Below, in pieces: positions 10,012 to 18,683 of a stretch of 64,000 nucleotides of DNA (position 1 is its first letter; each line of letters opens with the position of its first letter). The position numbers were made by a program, and so were the translations under genes. The DNA is taken from contig NZ_JAIVKM010000006.1 of NCBI RefSeq assembly GCF_020523985.1, forward strand, positions 124,001-188,000, in the 5' to 3' direction. The notes below the pieces were generated by a model. The model did no database searches. It saw only the letters and a program-made list of their open reading frames with translations, and was not told the DNA's origin. The stretch comes from Mangrovibacter yixingensis (GTDB lineage Bacteria; Pseudomonadota; Gammaproteobacteria; Enterobacterales; Enterobacteriaceae).

Positions 10012-10818
10012 TTATTGACCAGAAAGTTCGGTAGTACGGCGAACTGCCGCCAGCACGCTGCTTTGCAAACCCGCGGCAAAATCACTCTTATTCAGTTCAT
10101 ACAACCCATTAATTCCCACCCCGGCAGGAGAGTTATTGATATCCATTAGCTGGCGTGGGTGCAAACCCGATAATTTCAGCATGGATACAGCACCCACCAA
10201 GTTTTCCCACACCACTTGCGTTGATTGAGCACGGGTTAACCCGGCCAGCACACCTGCATCCGCCAGTGCCTCGGCAAAGTAATAAACATAATTCACCCCG
10301 GCGACAGCAAACCCAGTAAAGGTGTCTATCAGGCGCTCTTCCAGTAACATGACCTTGCCGAAACTCTCCAGAAAGGGCATCAACGGCACACTGTCAACGT
10401 GCGCGTTAAATGCCACGCCGCTGTATCCAAGACCCGTGTCTGTCAGTGTGTTAGGGATAATTCGTGCCACCGGGCGGTCTTCACCCAATAGCGATGCCAG
10501 CCGGGCCAGCGTCACTCCCGCAATAATCGACACCACAGTAGCCCCGGGTTTGGCATGCTGGTTAATCAGTTGGGCAACACCGGGGATATCATCTTGTGGG
10601 CGCACCCCTATCACAATGTAATCCGCCGCAGCCAGCGCATCGGGCAATACCTCGAAGTGCGTATTACTTAATGCGTAACGCGCTTTCAGTGTCGCCACCC
10701 GTTCCGGGTCGATATCCGATAACGTAATCGCATCAGGTTGTACCGCTTCGCGTTTCAGGGCTGCGCGAATAATGGCTTCGGTCATCTGGCCGGCACCAAT
10801 AAAGTGAATCTGGCTCAT
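10012..10818 (-). CDS. ProC-like reductase (pyrroline-5-carboxylate reductase family, altered active site)
   Basis: 268-residue NAD(P)H-dependent reductase of the ProC family. The N-terminal FIGAGQMTEAII dinucleotide motif, the RIIPNTLTDTGLG segment and the ALADAGVLAGLTRAQ helix are clear. Two signatures differ from housekeeping ProC as I know it: the usual SGSGPAY is AVAGVNY here, and PGGTT is PAGVGIN. It is therefore probably not the proline-biosynthesis enzyme but a relative reducing another imine or ketone. AGAGGATTAACG precedes the ATG, two bases after the hydrolase stop, so the two are translationally linked. Confidence 0.85.
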   Translation of the reverse strand: MSQIHFIGAGQMTEAIIRAALKREAVQPDAITLSDIDPERVATLKARYALSNTHFEVLPDALAAADYIVIGVRPQDDIPGVAQLINQHAKPGATVVSIIAGVTLARLASLLGEDRPVARIIPNTLTDTGLGYSGVAFNAHVDSVPLMPFLESFGKVMLLEERLIDTFTGFAVAGVNYVYYFAEALADAGVLAGLTRAQSTQVVWENLVGAVSMLKLSGLHPRQLMDINNSPAGVGINGLYELNKSDFAAGLQSSVLAAVRRTTELSGQ

Positions 10819-10820
10819 CG

Positions 10821-11999
10821 TTAATCCTCTGAAGTCACTGCAACAGGATTTAATGACTGCTCTACCAGCGATACCCAAAGACCAATACCGGGGGCAATAA
10901 GTTGGTCATTAAAATCGTAATAAGGGTTGTGTAATGAAGCGCCGGGCGTTGGGCCATCAGCCCCTAACCAGAGGTAAGCGCCAGGGCAGGCTTCAAGCAA
11001 ATAGGCGAAATCTTCCGCGGCCATTGAAGGAGGAAGTTGGGTATGCACCTGAGTGATACCTGGCGTGCTACGCGCTGCATGGGCAAGGGTTGCCGCCTGG
11101 TCAGCATGGTTGACAGTAACGGGATAACCATATTCCCACTGAATTTCACCACGGACACCAAATGGCCCGGCCAGTTGTTCAACATATTCCGCCATTAGCG
11201 CCTGGCACTGCGCACGTGCACGCTGGCTCAGGCAACGCAGCGTTCCGGAAAGTTGCATCGTTTCAGGAACGACATTAATCGCTTCGCCCGCCTGGAGTTG
11301 GGTCACGCTAATCACCGCACTGTCCAGTGGGGAAAGACGCCGGGTGGCAATGGTTTGCAGCGCCGTAATCAAGTGCGCACCGGCGAGTACCGGGTCGGCA
11401 CCTTTTTCTGGCATGGCCGCATGGCAACCAACGCCCGTGAGAGTAATAAAGAAGTTATCTTGTGAGGCCATCATCGGCCCAGGGTTCACCGCCACTTCCC
11501 CCACAGGCAAACCGGGCCAGTTATGCAGTGCGTAAACCGCTGACATCGGGAAGCGGTCGAACAAACCTTCTTCCACCATTAAGCGCCCACCACCAGCGTT
11601 TTCTTCTGCTGGCTGGAAAATAAAACAGACCGTTCCCGTAAACGCTCTGGTCTGGCTTAAATAACGAGCAGCCCCCAGCAAAATCGCTGTGTGCCCATCA
11701 TGCCCACAAGCATGCATCGTACCGGGGGAAGCCGAACACCACGCCACAGTGTTGTTTTCCTGGATGGGCAGTGCGTCAATATCTGCACGAATACCAATGG
11801 CCGGCCCTTTGCCATTACGCAGCACCCCAATAATCCCGGTGCCAGCCATGCCGGTATGTACTTCGAGCCCGAATGTTTCCAGCAATTCACTGATTTTGGC
11901 TGAAGTATGAAACTCCTGCAGGCCGATTTCTGGGTTGGCATGAATTTCACGCCGCCAGGTCACGGCTTGCTGAATAATATCCTCGGGAATTGGCTGCAT
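10821..11999 (-). CDS. M20-family amidohydrolase (hippurate / N-acyl-amino-acid hydrolase-like)
   Basis: 392-residue metallo-amidohydrolase of the M20D group that includes hippurate hydrolase, IAA-amino-acid hydrolases and N-acetyl-L-cysteine deacetylase. Metal-site motifs are present: ACGHDGHTAILLGAA, FQPAEENAGGGRLM and LHNWPGLPVG. No signal peptide, so cytoplasmic. It probably frees an amino compound from an acyl conjugate brought in by the HAAT importer across the intergenic region. First enzyme gene after the GntR gene on the same strand, 113 bases downstream of it. Exact substrate cannot be read from sequence. Confidence 0.88.
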   Translation of the reverse strand: MQPIPEDIIQQAVTWRREIHANPEIGLQEFHTSAKISELLETFGLEVHTGMAGTGIIGVLRNGKGPAIGIRADIDALPIQENNTVAWCSASPGTMHACGHDGHTAILLGAARYLSQTRAFTGTVCFIFQPAEENAGGGRLMVEEGLFDRFPMSAVYALHNWPGLPVGEVAVNPGPMMASQDNFFITLTGVGCHAAMPEKGADPVLAGAHLITALQTIATRRLSPLDSAVISVTQLQAGEAINVVPETMQLSGTLRCLSQRARAQCQALMAEYVEQLAGPFGVRGEIQWEYGYPVTVNHADQAATLAHAARSTPGITQVHTQLPPSMAAEDFAYLLEACPGAYLWLGADGPTPGASLHNPYYDFNDQLIAPGIGLWVSLVEQSLNPVAVTSED

Positions 12000-12056
12000 A
12001 TTTCCTCTGCATTGTCACCGCACAACGCCAGCGCGTTGCACAGGAAAAAACGTTAC

Positions 12057-12079
12057 AGCGAACCGAGTGTCAGTTCGCT
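12057..12079 (-). other. Stem-loop in the 113-base gap between GntR and hydrolase genes
   Basis: AGCGAAC and GTTCGCT form a perfect 7-bp stem around a nine-base loop. No T-run follows on the minus strand, so it is more likely an mRNA processing or stability element than a terminator. Confidence 0.3.
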
Positions 12080-12112
12080 CAATTATCAGGTCAGTGAGTT
12101 TCCCTTCAGGTA

Positions 12113-12814
12113 TCAGGGTTTGCCGAAATAAATCCGGGCCAGACCTTCTTTGGTTACTTCAATGGCATGTTCAGCACTCAATGAAATATGCTGTTCAATC
12201 AGCGCAACGCCTTTTTCAATATCGCGCTGGCGTAGAGCGGCAATAATATCGACATGTTCGTCATACGCATTATTGCGTCGTACGGGAGTCTCTAAATCAA
12301 TGCGCCGAAAGAAACGGCTCAATGAATTGAGGCTGTCGAGCATTTCGTATAACCGGCTGTTATGAGAAATACGGGCGATTTCCATATGGAAGCGCTCATC
12401 AATTTCGGCAATTTTGGCCCAGTCCTGGTCATTTTGTGGCGGGCGATGCTGGCTTACTTCTTCCCAGATAGCTGTTGTCGCCGCGATTTCTTCGTCAGTT
12501 GCCCGTTGGCAGGCAAAGCGAAAAGTGGATTGTTCGATGACCATGCGCACTTCGTACAACTCTCTAACACCTTCCGGTGTCAGATCGCGTGAATAAAACC
12601 CTTTGTTCGGGACAAAGTTCATGAAACCATCTTTAGACAACCGGTTAAGTGCTTCCCTCACTGGTGTGCGAGACACCCCCAGTTGTGCGGCAAGTTCAAC
12701 CTCATTCACCCTTTCGCCAGGGCGAAAATGGTAATCAATCGCCAGCCCTTTAACTTTCTCGTAGACTTTTTCAACGCTGTCGGCGCTACGGGATTTCTTT
12801 TTAATAGCAACCAC
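12113..12814 (-). CDS. GntR-family regulator (FadR/FCD subfamily)
   Basis: 233-residue regulator. The N-terminal winged helix-turn-helix reads GERVNEVELAAQLGVSRTPVREALNRL, diagnostic of GntR proteins. The C-terminal half is an FCD all-helical ligand domain with metal-binding residues visible in DERFHMEIA, DEHVDIIAAL and EQHISLS. It heads the minus-strand set with the hydrolase, ProC-like and RidA genes and diverges from the ABC importer operon. Two copies of the palindrome AAGTGTATNCACTT in the intergenic region are its likely operators, implying control of both arms in response to a small organic acid or amino compound. Confidence 0.88.
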   Translation of the reverse strand: MVAIKKKSRSADSVEKVYEKVKGLAIDYHFRPGERVNEVELAAQLGVSRTPVREALNRLSKDGFMNFVPNKGFYSRDLTPEGVRELYEVRMVIEQSTFRFACQRATDEEIAATTAIWEEVSQHRPPQNDQDWAKIAEIDERFHMEIARISHNSRLYEMLDSLNSLSRFFRRIDLETPVRRNNAYDEHVDIIAALRQRDIEKGVALIEQHISLSAEHAIEVTKEGLARIYFGKP

Positions 12815-13053
12815 ATTATCCCCTTACATTTTCCCTTAACATCGCAGCACACCGTAAATAAATAAACCAGAAGCACGGGTTATTTCACCGAATATTTTTA
12901 TTGATAACACAGCAAAAAAAACAACTCAACACAAAATTGAATACACTTATTCATAACCTAATAACCTTTGATTATTAAGAGTTTTGTATTTTTAATTGTT
13001 AGCTAAATCATTAACCTGCACCATTTTATAGCAAGCTTGCTCCAAAATGATTC

Positions 13054-13069
13054 AAAGTGTATTCACTTT
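13054..13069. promoter_or_regulatory. Palindromic operator, copy 1 (probable GntR site)
   Basis: AAAGTG-TATT-CACTTT, a perfect 6-bp inverted repeat around a near-symmetric centre. The same sequence recurs at 13247. It lies about 240 bases upstream of the GntR gene start. Size and symmetry fit a FadR-subfamily operator; assignment is inferred from position and repetition. Confidence 0.5.
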
Positions 13070-13222
13070 TGCACACAGATATTTTCCATAACCTACAACA
13101 AGAAACCTAAAACTACATTGGCGGAAAAATTTATTATTTCCATCCTCACCGTTGTATTTATTCATTAATTTTTTCCGAACCCCATAAAAATACTATGGGT
13201 TTGATCCAGTAATATGCTTCCC

Positions 13223-13238
13223 TGGCACTGTCTTTGCT
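13223..13238 (+). promoter_or_regulatory. Sigma-54 (RpoN) type promoter for the ABC importer operon
   Basis: TGGCAC-N5-TTGCT matches the -24/-12 consensus, and the key GG (13224-13225) and GC (13236-13237) are separated by exactly ten bases. The expected transcription start is near 13249, about 125 bases before the binding-protein gene. An NtrC-like half-site TGCACCA is at 13017-13023. Sigma-54 control would fit a nitrogen-source importer. Confidence 0.62.
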
Positions 13239-13246
13239 TAATACAC

Positions 13247-13260
13247 AAGTGTATGCACTT
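13247..13260. promoter_or_regulatory. Palindromic operator, copy 2, over the predicted transcription start
   Basis: AAGTG-TATG-CACTT repeats the 13054 palindrome almost exactly. It covers the start point predicted from the sigma-54 promoter, so a bound repressor would block the importer operon. A related inverted repeat, CACTTTAGTG, follows at 13268-13277. Confidence 0.5.
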
Positions 13261-13302
13261 ATACATTCACTTTAGTGCACTACTTTTCGCCTTCACCAGG
13301 GA

Positions 13303-13350
13303 AGCCTCGCAATGCTGCAGAGGCTGAAAAACACCGGCCTTAAGAGCCGG
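13303..13350 (+). other. Two small stem-loops in the importer mRNA leader
   Basis: AGCCTC/GAGGCT (13303-13325) and CCGGC/GCCGG (13334-13350) can form consecutive hairpins just ahead of the GGAG ribosome-binding site. Role unknown; neither has a T-run. The remainder of 12815-13373 is AT-rich non-coding sequence. Confidence 0.3.
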
Positions 13351-13373
13351 CAATGATCAACCGGAGAACCAAC

Positions 13374-14501
13374 ATGAAAAGTCGTTTTGGGCAGAGCATG
13401 ACTCTGTCAGCATTAACAGGCATGACGTTGTTAGGTTTAGCGCACACGGCACTGGCCGATGTGAACATTGGTGCAATTTTGCCCTTAACCGGTACCAGTG
13501 CCAGTATTGGTGAAGACCAGCGCAGGGGGATTGAACTGGCCGTGGAAAATATCAATGCCCACGGCGGGGTGGATGGGCAACCGCTGCACGTTATCGTTGA
13601 AGATTCTGCTGGTAGCCCGGTTACCGGCCTGAATGCGGTACGTAAACTGACCCAGGTTAACCATGTCCCGTTGGTGGTTGGCAGCTTTTCCTCCAGCGTC
13701 ACCATTCCGATTGGGCAATATTTGGTGAAAAACCACCTGCTGCATATCAACATTTCAGGCACCAGCACTGATGTGCGTAAAATTGGCGCTACGTCCTGGA
13801 GTGTCATCGGTCTTGATTCCCTTTCAGCCCGTTTTTCCGCAGAAGATGTACACCAACTGGGTTACAACAAAGTGGCATTCATTGCACCTGATGGCGCTTA
13901 CGGCCAGGGTATGGCGGAACAGTTCACTAAAGCATTTGAAAAAGCGGGCGGCAAAGTTGTTGCCAAAGTGCTCTACACCAGCGGGCAACCCTCTTACCGC
14001 CGCGAACTGGAGCAAATTTCCCGTGCTCACCCACAAGCCTACGTTTACACCAGCTATGGCCAGGATGCCATTGTGCTTAACCGAGAAGCCTGGGAGCTTG
14101 GCCTGAGTAAAACCCCCTGGTACGGCATGTATTTAACCATGGCGATAGATGGTTCTCCGGCACAATACACTAACGGCCAAATGGGAATGGAAGTGGCAGG
14201 TATCGACCAAAAAGCCGCTGGCAGCAATGGCGAAAATTACGCCTCGCTTTACCAGAATAAATTCCATGAAAAACCGCGCTCCGTTTATGGCAGCTATGCC
14301 TGGGACAGCATCATGTTGGCTGCGACAGCAATCGATAAAGCGCACAGTGCTGAACCTGCTGCAATGATTACCGCAATGAAAGCTGTGGCGCCTGGTTTTA
14401 CCGGCATTACCGGGAAACTGGACCTGGATGCGGATAACCAACGCCAGAGCCAGCCATACCTGAAAGTCAAAGCGAGCAATGGTGCTCCGGTTCCCCGGTA
14501 A
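13374..14501 (+). CDS. Periplasmic binding protein of a HAAT-type ABC importer
   Basis: 375-residue LivK/amide-type type-I periplasmic binding protein. The start at MKSRFGQSMT is chosen because GGAG lies just ahead and a clean signal peptide follows, ending near AHTALA-DVNIG; an upstream in-frame ATG at 13353 would add seven residues before it. The mature N-terminus NIGAILPLTGTSASIGEDQRRGI, split here as in the family, is typical of branched-chain amino acid, amide and urea binders. It is first in an operon with two permeases and two ATPases. Substrate is probably an amino acid derivative or amide. Confidence 0.9.
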   Translation: MKSRFGQSMTLSALTGMTLLGLAHTALADVNIGAILPLTGTSASIGEDQRRGIELAVENINAHGGVDGQPLHVIVEDSAGSPVTGLNAVRKLTQVNHVPLVVGSFSSSVTIPIGQYLVKNHLLHINISGTSTDVRKIGATSWSVIGLDSLSARFSAEDVHQLGYNKVAFIAPDGAYGQGMAEQFTKAFEKAGGKVVAKVLYTSGQPSYRRELEQISRAHPQAYVYTSYGQDAIVLNREAWELGLSKTPWYGMYLTMAIDGSPAQYTNGQMGMEVAGIDQKAAGSNGENYASLYQNKFHEKPRSVYGSYAWDSIMLAATAIDKAHSAEPAAMITAMKAVAPGFTGITGKLDLDADNQRQSQPYLKVKASNGAPVPR

Positions 14502-14548
14502 CGGGCGGTTTATTTTGCCTGTTCACGCTACATCATTGGGGAAAAATC

Positions 14549-15442
14549 ATGCTGCAGTTTTTGATTGATACATTGATTCGCACGGCAGATTTATCACTGG
14601 TCGCGCTGGGGCTTAGCCTGGTGTATGGGCTGGTGCGGTTTGCCAACATCGCCCATATGCAATACGCCATGGTTGGCGCATTTATTACGGCAGCCGGGCT
14701 TCACCTGGGTATGCCGTTATCACTGGCTATCATCTTTTCCGCGGTTGTTTGCGGCATGCTCTCCATGGTGTTGCATCACTGGGTATTTCAGCCACTGTTA
14801 AAAAGCGGTACGGCTAACGCCATGATTGGTTCGCTGGCCGTATCAATGGTGCTGATTGCACTGGTTCTTGGGGTCGAAGGATCGGCTCCCATCAACTACG
14901 CCCTGCCCATTGGTGATCTGTGGCAAATTGGCGATACCCGCATCTCTTCAGATGAACTCTGGAGCCTGGGTGTCACTGCCGTGCTGGTCGCCGTATTTAG
15001 CGTGCTGATGTTCAAAACACCACAAGGCCGTGCAATACGCGCTCTGGCAAGTAACCGCGACCTGGCGGCAGCTTCAGGTTTAAACGCCAGCGCCATTATC
15101 CACAGTGTGAACCTGGTGGCTGGCATGTTAGCGGCCGTGGGTGGAAGCATGCTGGCAATGAATGCCAGTGCCTGGGTCAACCAGGGGAATGACCTGATGC
15201 TGCCAGTGCTGGCGGCAGCCATTCTGGGCGGGCTGGGCAACCCCATGGGAGCCATTTTTGGCGCGTTACTTATTGCCAGTACCGAAACCCTTGTCACCAA
15301 TATCGACTGGAGCTGGCTGTTCGGTGGGGAATTACTGTTTATTCCGGTTACCTGGGTAAATGCCTCATCGTTTGTCATTCTGTTATTGGCGCTGTTGCTA
15401 CGTCCTTACGGCCTGTTTAACCGGGAGGTGCGCCGTGTCTGA
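14549..15442 (+). CDS. LivH-type ABC permease
   Basis: 297-residue inner-membrane permease of the branched-chain amino acid/amide (HAAT) family. It is strongly hydrophobic with about eight segments, and carries the family's early GLSLVYGLVRFANIAHMQYA signature and the late AAAILGGLGNPMGAIFGALL coupling-loop region. It follows the binding-protein gene by 47 bases and overlaps the next permease gene by eight bases. Confidence 0.9.
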   Translation: MLQFLIDTLIRTADLSLVALGLSLVYGLVRFANIAHMQYAMVGAFITAAGLHLGMPLSLAIIFSAVVCGMLSMVLHHWVFQPLLKSGTANAMIGSLAVSMVLIALVLGVEGSAPINYALPIGDLWQIGDTRISSDELWSLGVTAVLVAVFSVLMFKTPQGRAIRALASNRDLAAASGLNASAIIHSVNLVAGMLAAVGGSMLAMNASAWVNQGNDLMLPVLAAAILGGLGNPMGAIFGALLIASTETLVTNIDWSWLFGGELLFIPVTWVNASSFVILLLALLLRPYGLFNREVRRV

Positions 15443-16322
15443 GTTTTTACTGCATATTTTTTGTCTGGCGGGCATCTATGCCATTGTCGCGCTTGCCCTG
15501 AATTTACAGGCGGGCTATGCCGGGTTGCTCAACTTTGGCCATATCGTGTTCGTGGGTACTGGTGCGTATGCCATCGGTTTAGGCAGCCAGTTTGGGTTGC
15601 CTCTGTGGGTGGTAATGCCTGCCGGAATAGCCTGCGCCATCGTTATCAGCATCATGATGACGCTGTTGGGCCGCCAGTTAACCGCAGACTACTGGGGGAT
15701 TGCCACGCTGGCATTGGCGGAGATTATCCGTATTGCGGTGGTCAATGAAGATACTTTTACGGGCGGTGCACAAGGTATCGGCGGCCTGGTTGCCCCCTGG
15801 TCAACCGGTAGCAGCGTGATGGATACCCGTATCTTCGCCGCTATTATTCTGGTGGCCGTTATCCTTGCCACACTGGCATGCCTGCGAATAGGTTCCAGCC
15901 GCTTTGGCCGCGCGCTTCGCCTGATGCGCGAGCAACCCCAGCTAGCCATGTGCATGGGGTATGCCCTGCCGTGGTTAAAATGCCGGGCATTGATGAGCAG
16001 TGCAGTGATGTGTTGCCTGGCCGGTATGCTGCTGGCCTGGTACACCGATTATGTCAGCCCGGATTACCTGCTTTCTTCAGAAACCTTTCTTATCTGGAGC
16101 ATGGTGATGATTGGCGGAATCGGGAATGTTCGTGGTGTGCTGCTGGGTGTGTTGTTAGTGGAAGGCTTGTATAACTTTATCCCCTTCGCAAAAGATTATT
16201 TCCATATTAGCTCTGATTTGACTGGTGCACTGCGCCTGGGTCTGGTGGGGCTAGCATTGTTATTGTGCCTGCTGACCAGACCTGGCGGCCTGTTACCCGA
16301 AAAGTTGAGGATTATGTCATGA
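15435..16322 (+). CDS. LivM-type ABC permease
   Basis: 295-residue second permease of the HAAT importer. I start at the GTG at 15435 because GGGAGG lies nine bases ahead, it gives a hydrophobic N-terminus SEFLLHIFCLAGIYAIVALA, and it overlaps the LivH-like stop. The family signature NLQAGYAGLLNFGHIVFVGTGAY is split near residues 23-45, and the coupling region MVMIGGIGNVRGVLLGVLLV is near residue 235. Overlaps the next ATPase gene by four bases. Confidence 0.9.
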   Translation: MSEFLLHIFCLAGIYAIVALALNLQAGYAGLLNFGHIVFVGTGAYAIGLGSQFGLPLWVVMPAGIACAIVISIMMTLLGRQLTADYWGIATLALAEIIRIAVVNEDTFTGGAQGIGGLVAPWSTGSSVMDTRIFAAIILVAVILATLACLRIGSSRFGRALRLMREQPQLAMCMGYALPWLKCRALMSSAVMCCLAGMLLAWYTDYVSPDYLLSSETFLIWSMVMIGGIGNVRGVLLGVLLVEGLYNFIPFAKDYFHISSDLTGALRLGLVGLALLLCLLTRPGGLLPEKLRIMS

Positions 16323-17098
16323 CCGATTTACTCAACGTGTCTGGTGTCAGCAAAGCCTTTGGTGGCAACCAGGTGCTGTCGTCTGTCTCATTTAGTATGG
16401 CGAAAGGTGAGATCCTCGGCCTGCTTGGGCCAAATGGCTCCGGGAAAAGTACCCTGCTTAACACAATTTCCGGGTTTACCCGGCCAGATGGCGGCAGCAT
16501 CACGTTCAATGGGCAACCCATTGCCCGCATGGCAAGCCACCTCATTATTCAGGCAGGGATTGCCCGGACATTCCAGTTACCGGTCATGCCAGAGAAGATG
16601 AGCGTCATGGAAGTGGTAATGGCAGCGGGAACCCGCCAGCACGGGCTGGTGAACGGATTACTGGGCCTGGCTTCCGGGCGCAAGGCTGAAGAGGAAGACA
16701 AAGCCCGCGCCAGTGAATTGCTGAATACATTGCTGCTAACCAAAGTCAAAGATCTGCCTGCCGCCGCGCTGTCGGGTGGGCAGAAAAAACTGCTGGGGAT
16801 TGCCTGCGCGCTCATGGGAAACCCTGCGCTGCTGATGCTCGATGAACCGATGGCAGGTGTTCATCCGAAGCTGCGCCAGGAACTGGTAGAAACTCTGGTT
16901 CGCCTGAGCCAGCAAGGGATTTCCTTACTGGTCATTGAACACGATATGCACTTTATCAACACCTTGTGCCAGCGCTGTATTGTGCTGGACAGAGGGCAGA
17001 TTGTCGCCAGTTGCCGCCCGGACGAACTGGCGGAAAACCAGCAAGTGCTGGACGCGTACCTTGGGCGCAGCACAACAACACTGCAGGAGGCCGTATGA
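16319..17098 (+). CDS. LivG-type ABC ATPase
   Basis: 259-residue nucleotide-binding subunit. Walker A GPNGSGKST, signature LSGGQKKLLGIACALM, Walker B LLMLDEPMAGVHP and the His switch VIEHDMHF are intact. The long insert after Walker A (LVNGLLGLASGRKAEEEDKA) and the SGGQKK form are typical of LivG. The ATG at 16319 overlaps the previous stop (ATGA); the GAGGA nearby is the ribosome-binding site. Confidence 0.92.
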   Translation: MTDLLNVSGVSKAFGGNQVLSSVSFSMAKGEILGLLGPNGSGKSTLLNTISGFTRPDGGSITFNGQPIARMASHLIIQAGIARTFQLPVMPEKMSVMEVVMAAGTRQHGLVNGLLGLASGRKAEEEDKARASELLNTLLLTKVKDLPAAALSGGQKKLLGIACALMGNPALLMLDEPMAGVHPKLRQELVETLVRLSQQGISLLVIEHDMHFINTLCQRCIVLDRGQIVASCRPDELAENQQVLDAYLGRSTTTLQEAV

Positions 17099-17814
17099 TA
17101 ACGCTGGAAAACGTGATTGCGGGTTACACACCAGGAATCGATATTCTCCACGGTATTTCCTTGCATGTTGCACAGGCCGAAATTGTCACACTGCTTGGCC
17201 CAAATGGCTGCGGCAAATCTACGTTACTTAAATCAATTGCCGGTTTTGTTTCCCCCCGCGAAGGGCGGGTAGAAATTGATGGGCGAGAAACAGCAAAAAT
17301 TCCGGTACACCGCAAAATTCGTGAGTGTTCTCTGGGGTTTGTTCCGCAACTGGATAATGTCTTCAACAACCTGAGTGTCGCAGAAAACCTGCAAACGGGT
17401 GGGCAGTTTTTACCACCGGGGCAGCGCAGGCAACGAATGGCACAACTGGCAGAACATTACCCGGTGTTACACAAAAAATGGCATTCCCCGGCATCTGCGC
17501 TTTCTGGTGGGGAACGGCAAATTCTCGCACTCGCCCGGGCATTGATGCCATCGCCTTCCGTACTGCTGCTTGATGAGCCCTCTGCCGGGTTATCACCGAA
17601 AATGCTTACCGAAGTATTCAGCGCCATACAAACCATTTGCCGCCAGGAAAAAGTCACTATTTTGATGGTGGAGCAAAACGCCATGGAAGCGCTGCATATT
17701 TCCGACCGGGCTTATGTGCTGGCGCTGGGTAAAGTGGCAATGCAGGGTAAAGCTCGGGATCTGCTTAACGATCCGCGTATGCGGGAACTGTACTTTGGCG
17801 GCCGTGCCGCCTGA
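17095..17814 (+). CDS. LivF-type ABC ATPase
   Basis: 239-residue second ATPase of the HAAT importer. Walker A GPNGCGKST, signature LSGGERQILALARALM, Walker B VLLLDEPSAGLSP and switch MVEQNAMEAL are visible. The start is set at MITLENVIAGY, overlapping the LivG-like stop (ATGA) with AGGAGG seven bases ahead. Last transporter component; a VOC-family gene follows after 32 bases and is probably cotranscribed. Confidence 0.92.
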   Translation: MITLENVIAGYTPGIDILHGISLHVAQAEIVTLLGPNGCGKSTLLKSIAGFVSPREGRVEIDGRETAKIPVHRKIRECSLGFVPQLDNVFNNLSVAENLQTGGQFLPPGQRRQRMAQLAEHYPVLHKKWHSPASALSGGERQILALARALMPSPSVLLLDEPSAGLSPKMLTEVFSAIQTICRQEKVTILMVEQNAMEALHISDRAYVLALGKVAMQGKARDLLNDPRMRELYFGGRAA

Positions 17815-17846
17815 CAGGAAGAGTAACAAAACAGAAGGAATACATC

Positions 17847-18683
17847 ATGCCGATTACCCCGGTTATCGACCACGCAGTAATCAATGTCGATGACGAACTG
17901 AATCAGGCACAACACTTGTTTCAACGGATGGGCTTTCAGCTCAGTGAGCGGGGCCATCACTCTATGGGCTCCAGCAACCACCTGGCGATATTCAGAGATA
18001 ACTACCTGGAGCTGCTGGGTTATGAAGTTGACAGGCAAACTGCGTCGCGCGGTTTATGGCAAGTGGCACCTGGCCTTGCTGGCCTGGTATGGAAAACCTC
18101 GGATGCTCATGAAGTTTGGCAACACTTGCAGCAGTGTGGGCTGGAGGGAGAACCACCGACAGCATTTTCCCGGCCAGTCACCCTGCCCGATGGCGGTACT
18201 ACTGAAGCCCGTTTTTGTATCACCCGGATTCGTGGCAGTGCACTGGATTATGGCTTCAGTTTTTTCTGTGAACAGCAAACACCTGAAGCCGTGTGGCAAC
18301 CCGCCTGGCAGGTTCACCCAAACACAGTGCAGGCACTGACTGCATTTGTGATTGCCTCACCTCAGCCAGTACAAACGTTGGCGTTATACCGCCAGTTGTT
18401 TAACTGTGTGCCACGTATGGATGCGCAGGGTGGCTATGTTCTTGATTCAGGTACCTGCCGCCTGCGGGTTATCAGCCATGACCAGGCAAGTCAGGAATTT
18501 GCGCTACCGCCTGCCGGGCAGAATGCGCCCGCTAAAATGGTGGCGCTGTGTTTCCAGGTTGCCTCATTGAACCAACTCAGGCAGAGCCTTACTCAGGGCG
18601 ATATACAATGGCAAGAACAAGGTAACGCGGTGCTGGTCACTCAACAGCAAGCACAGTGGCTGGCAATGCGTTTTCACCTTTAA
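17847..18683 (+). CDS. VOC (glyoxalase-like) protein at the end of the importer operon
   Basis: 278-residue protein resembling the Glyoxalase_3 group: an N-terminal VOC module (IDHAVINVDDELNQAQHLFQ, then SSNHLAIFRDNYLELLGY) and a weaker second module toward the C-terminus. AAGGAA precedes the ATG. Members bind a metal and act on small carbonyl or aromatic compounds, but no function is safely known for this subgroup. Position after the ATPases suggests it processes the imported compound or a by-product. Its end overlaps the convergent acetyltransferase by four bases. Confidence 0.75.
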   Translation: MPITPVIDHAVINVDDELNQAQHLFQRMGFQLSERGHHSMGSSNHLAIFRDNYLELLGYEVDRQTASRGLWQVAPGLAGLVWKTSDAHEVWQHLQQCGLEGEPPTAFSRPVTLPDGGTTEARFCITRIRGSALDYGFSFFCEQQTPEAVWQPAWQVHPNTVQALTAFVIASPQPVQTLALYRQLFNCVPRMDAQGGYVLDSGTCRLRVISHDQASQEFALPPAGQNAPAKMVALCFQVASLNQLRQSLTQGDIQWQEQGNAVLVTQQQAQWLAMRFHL

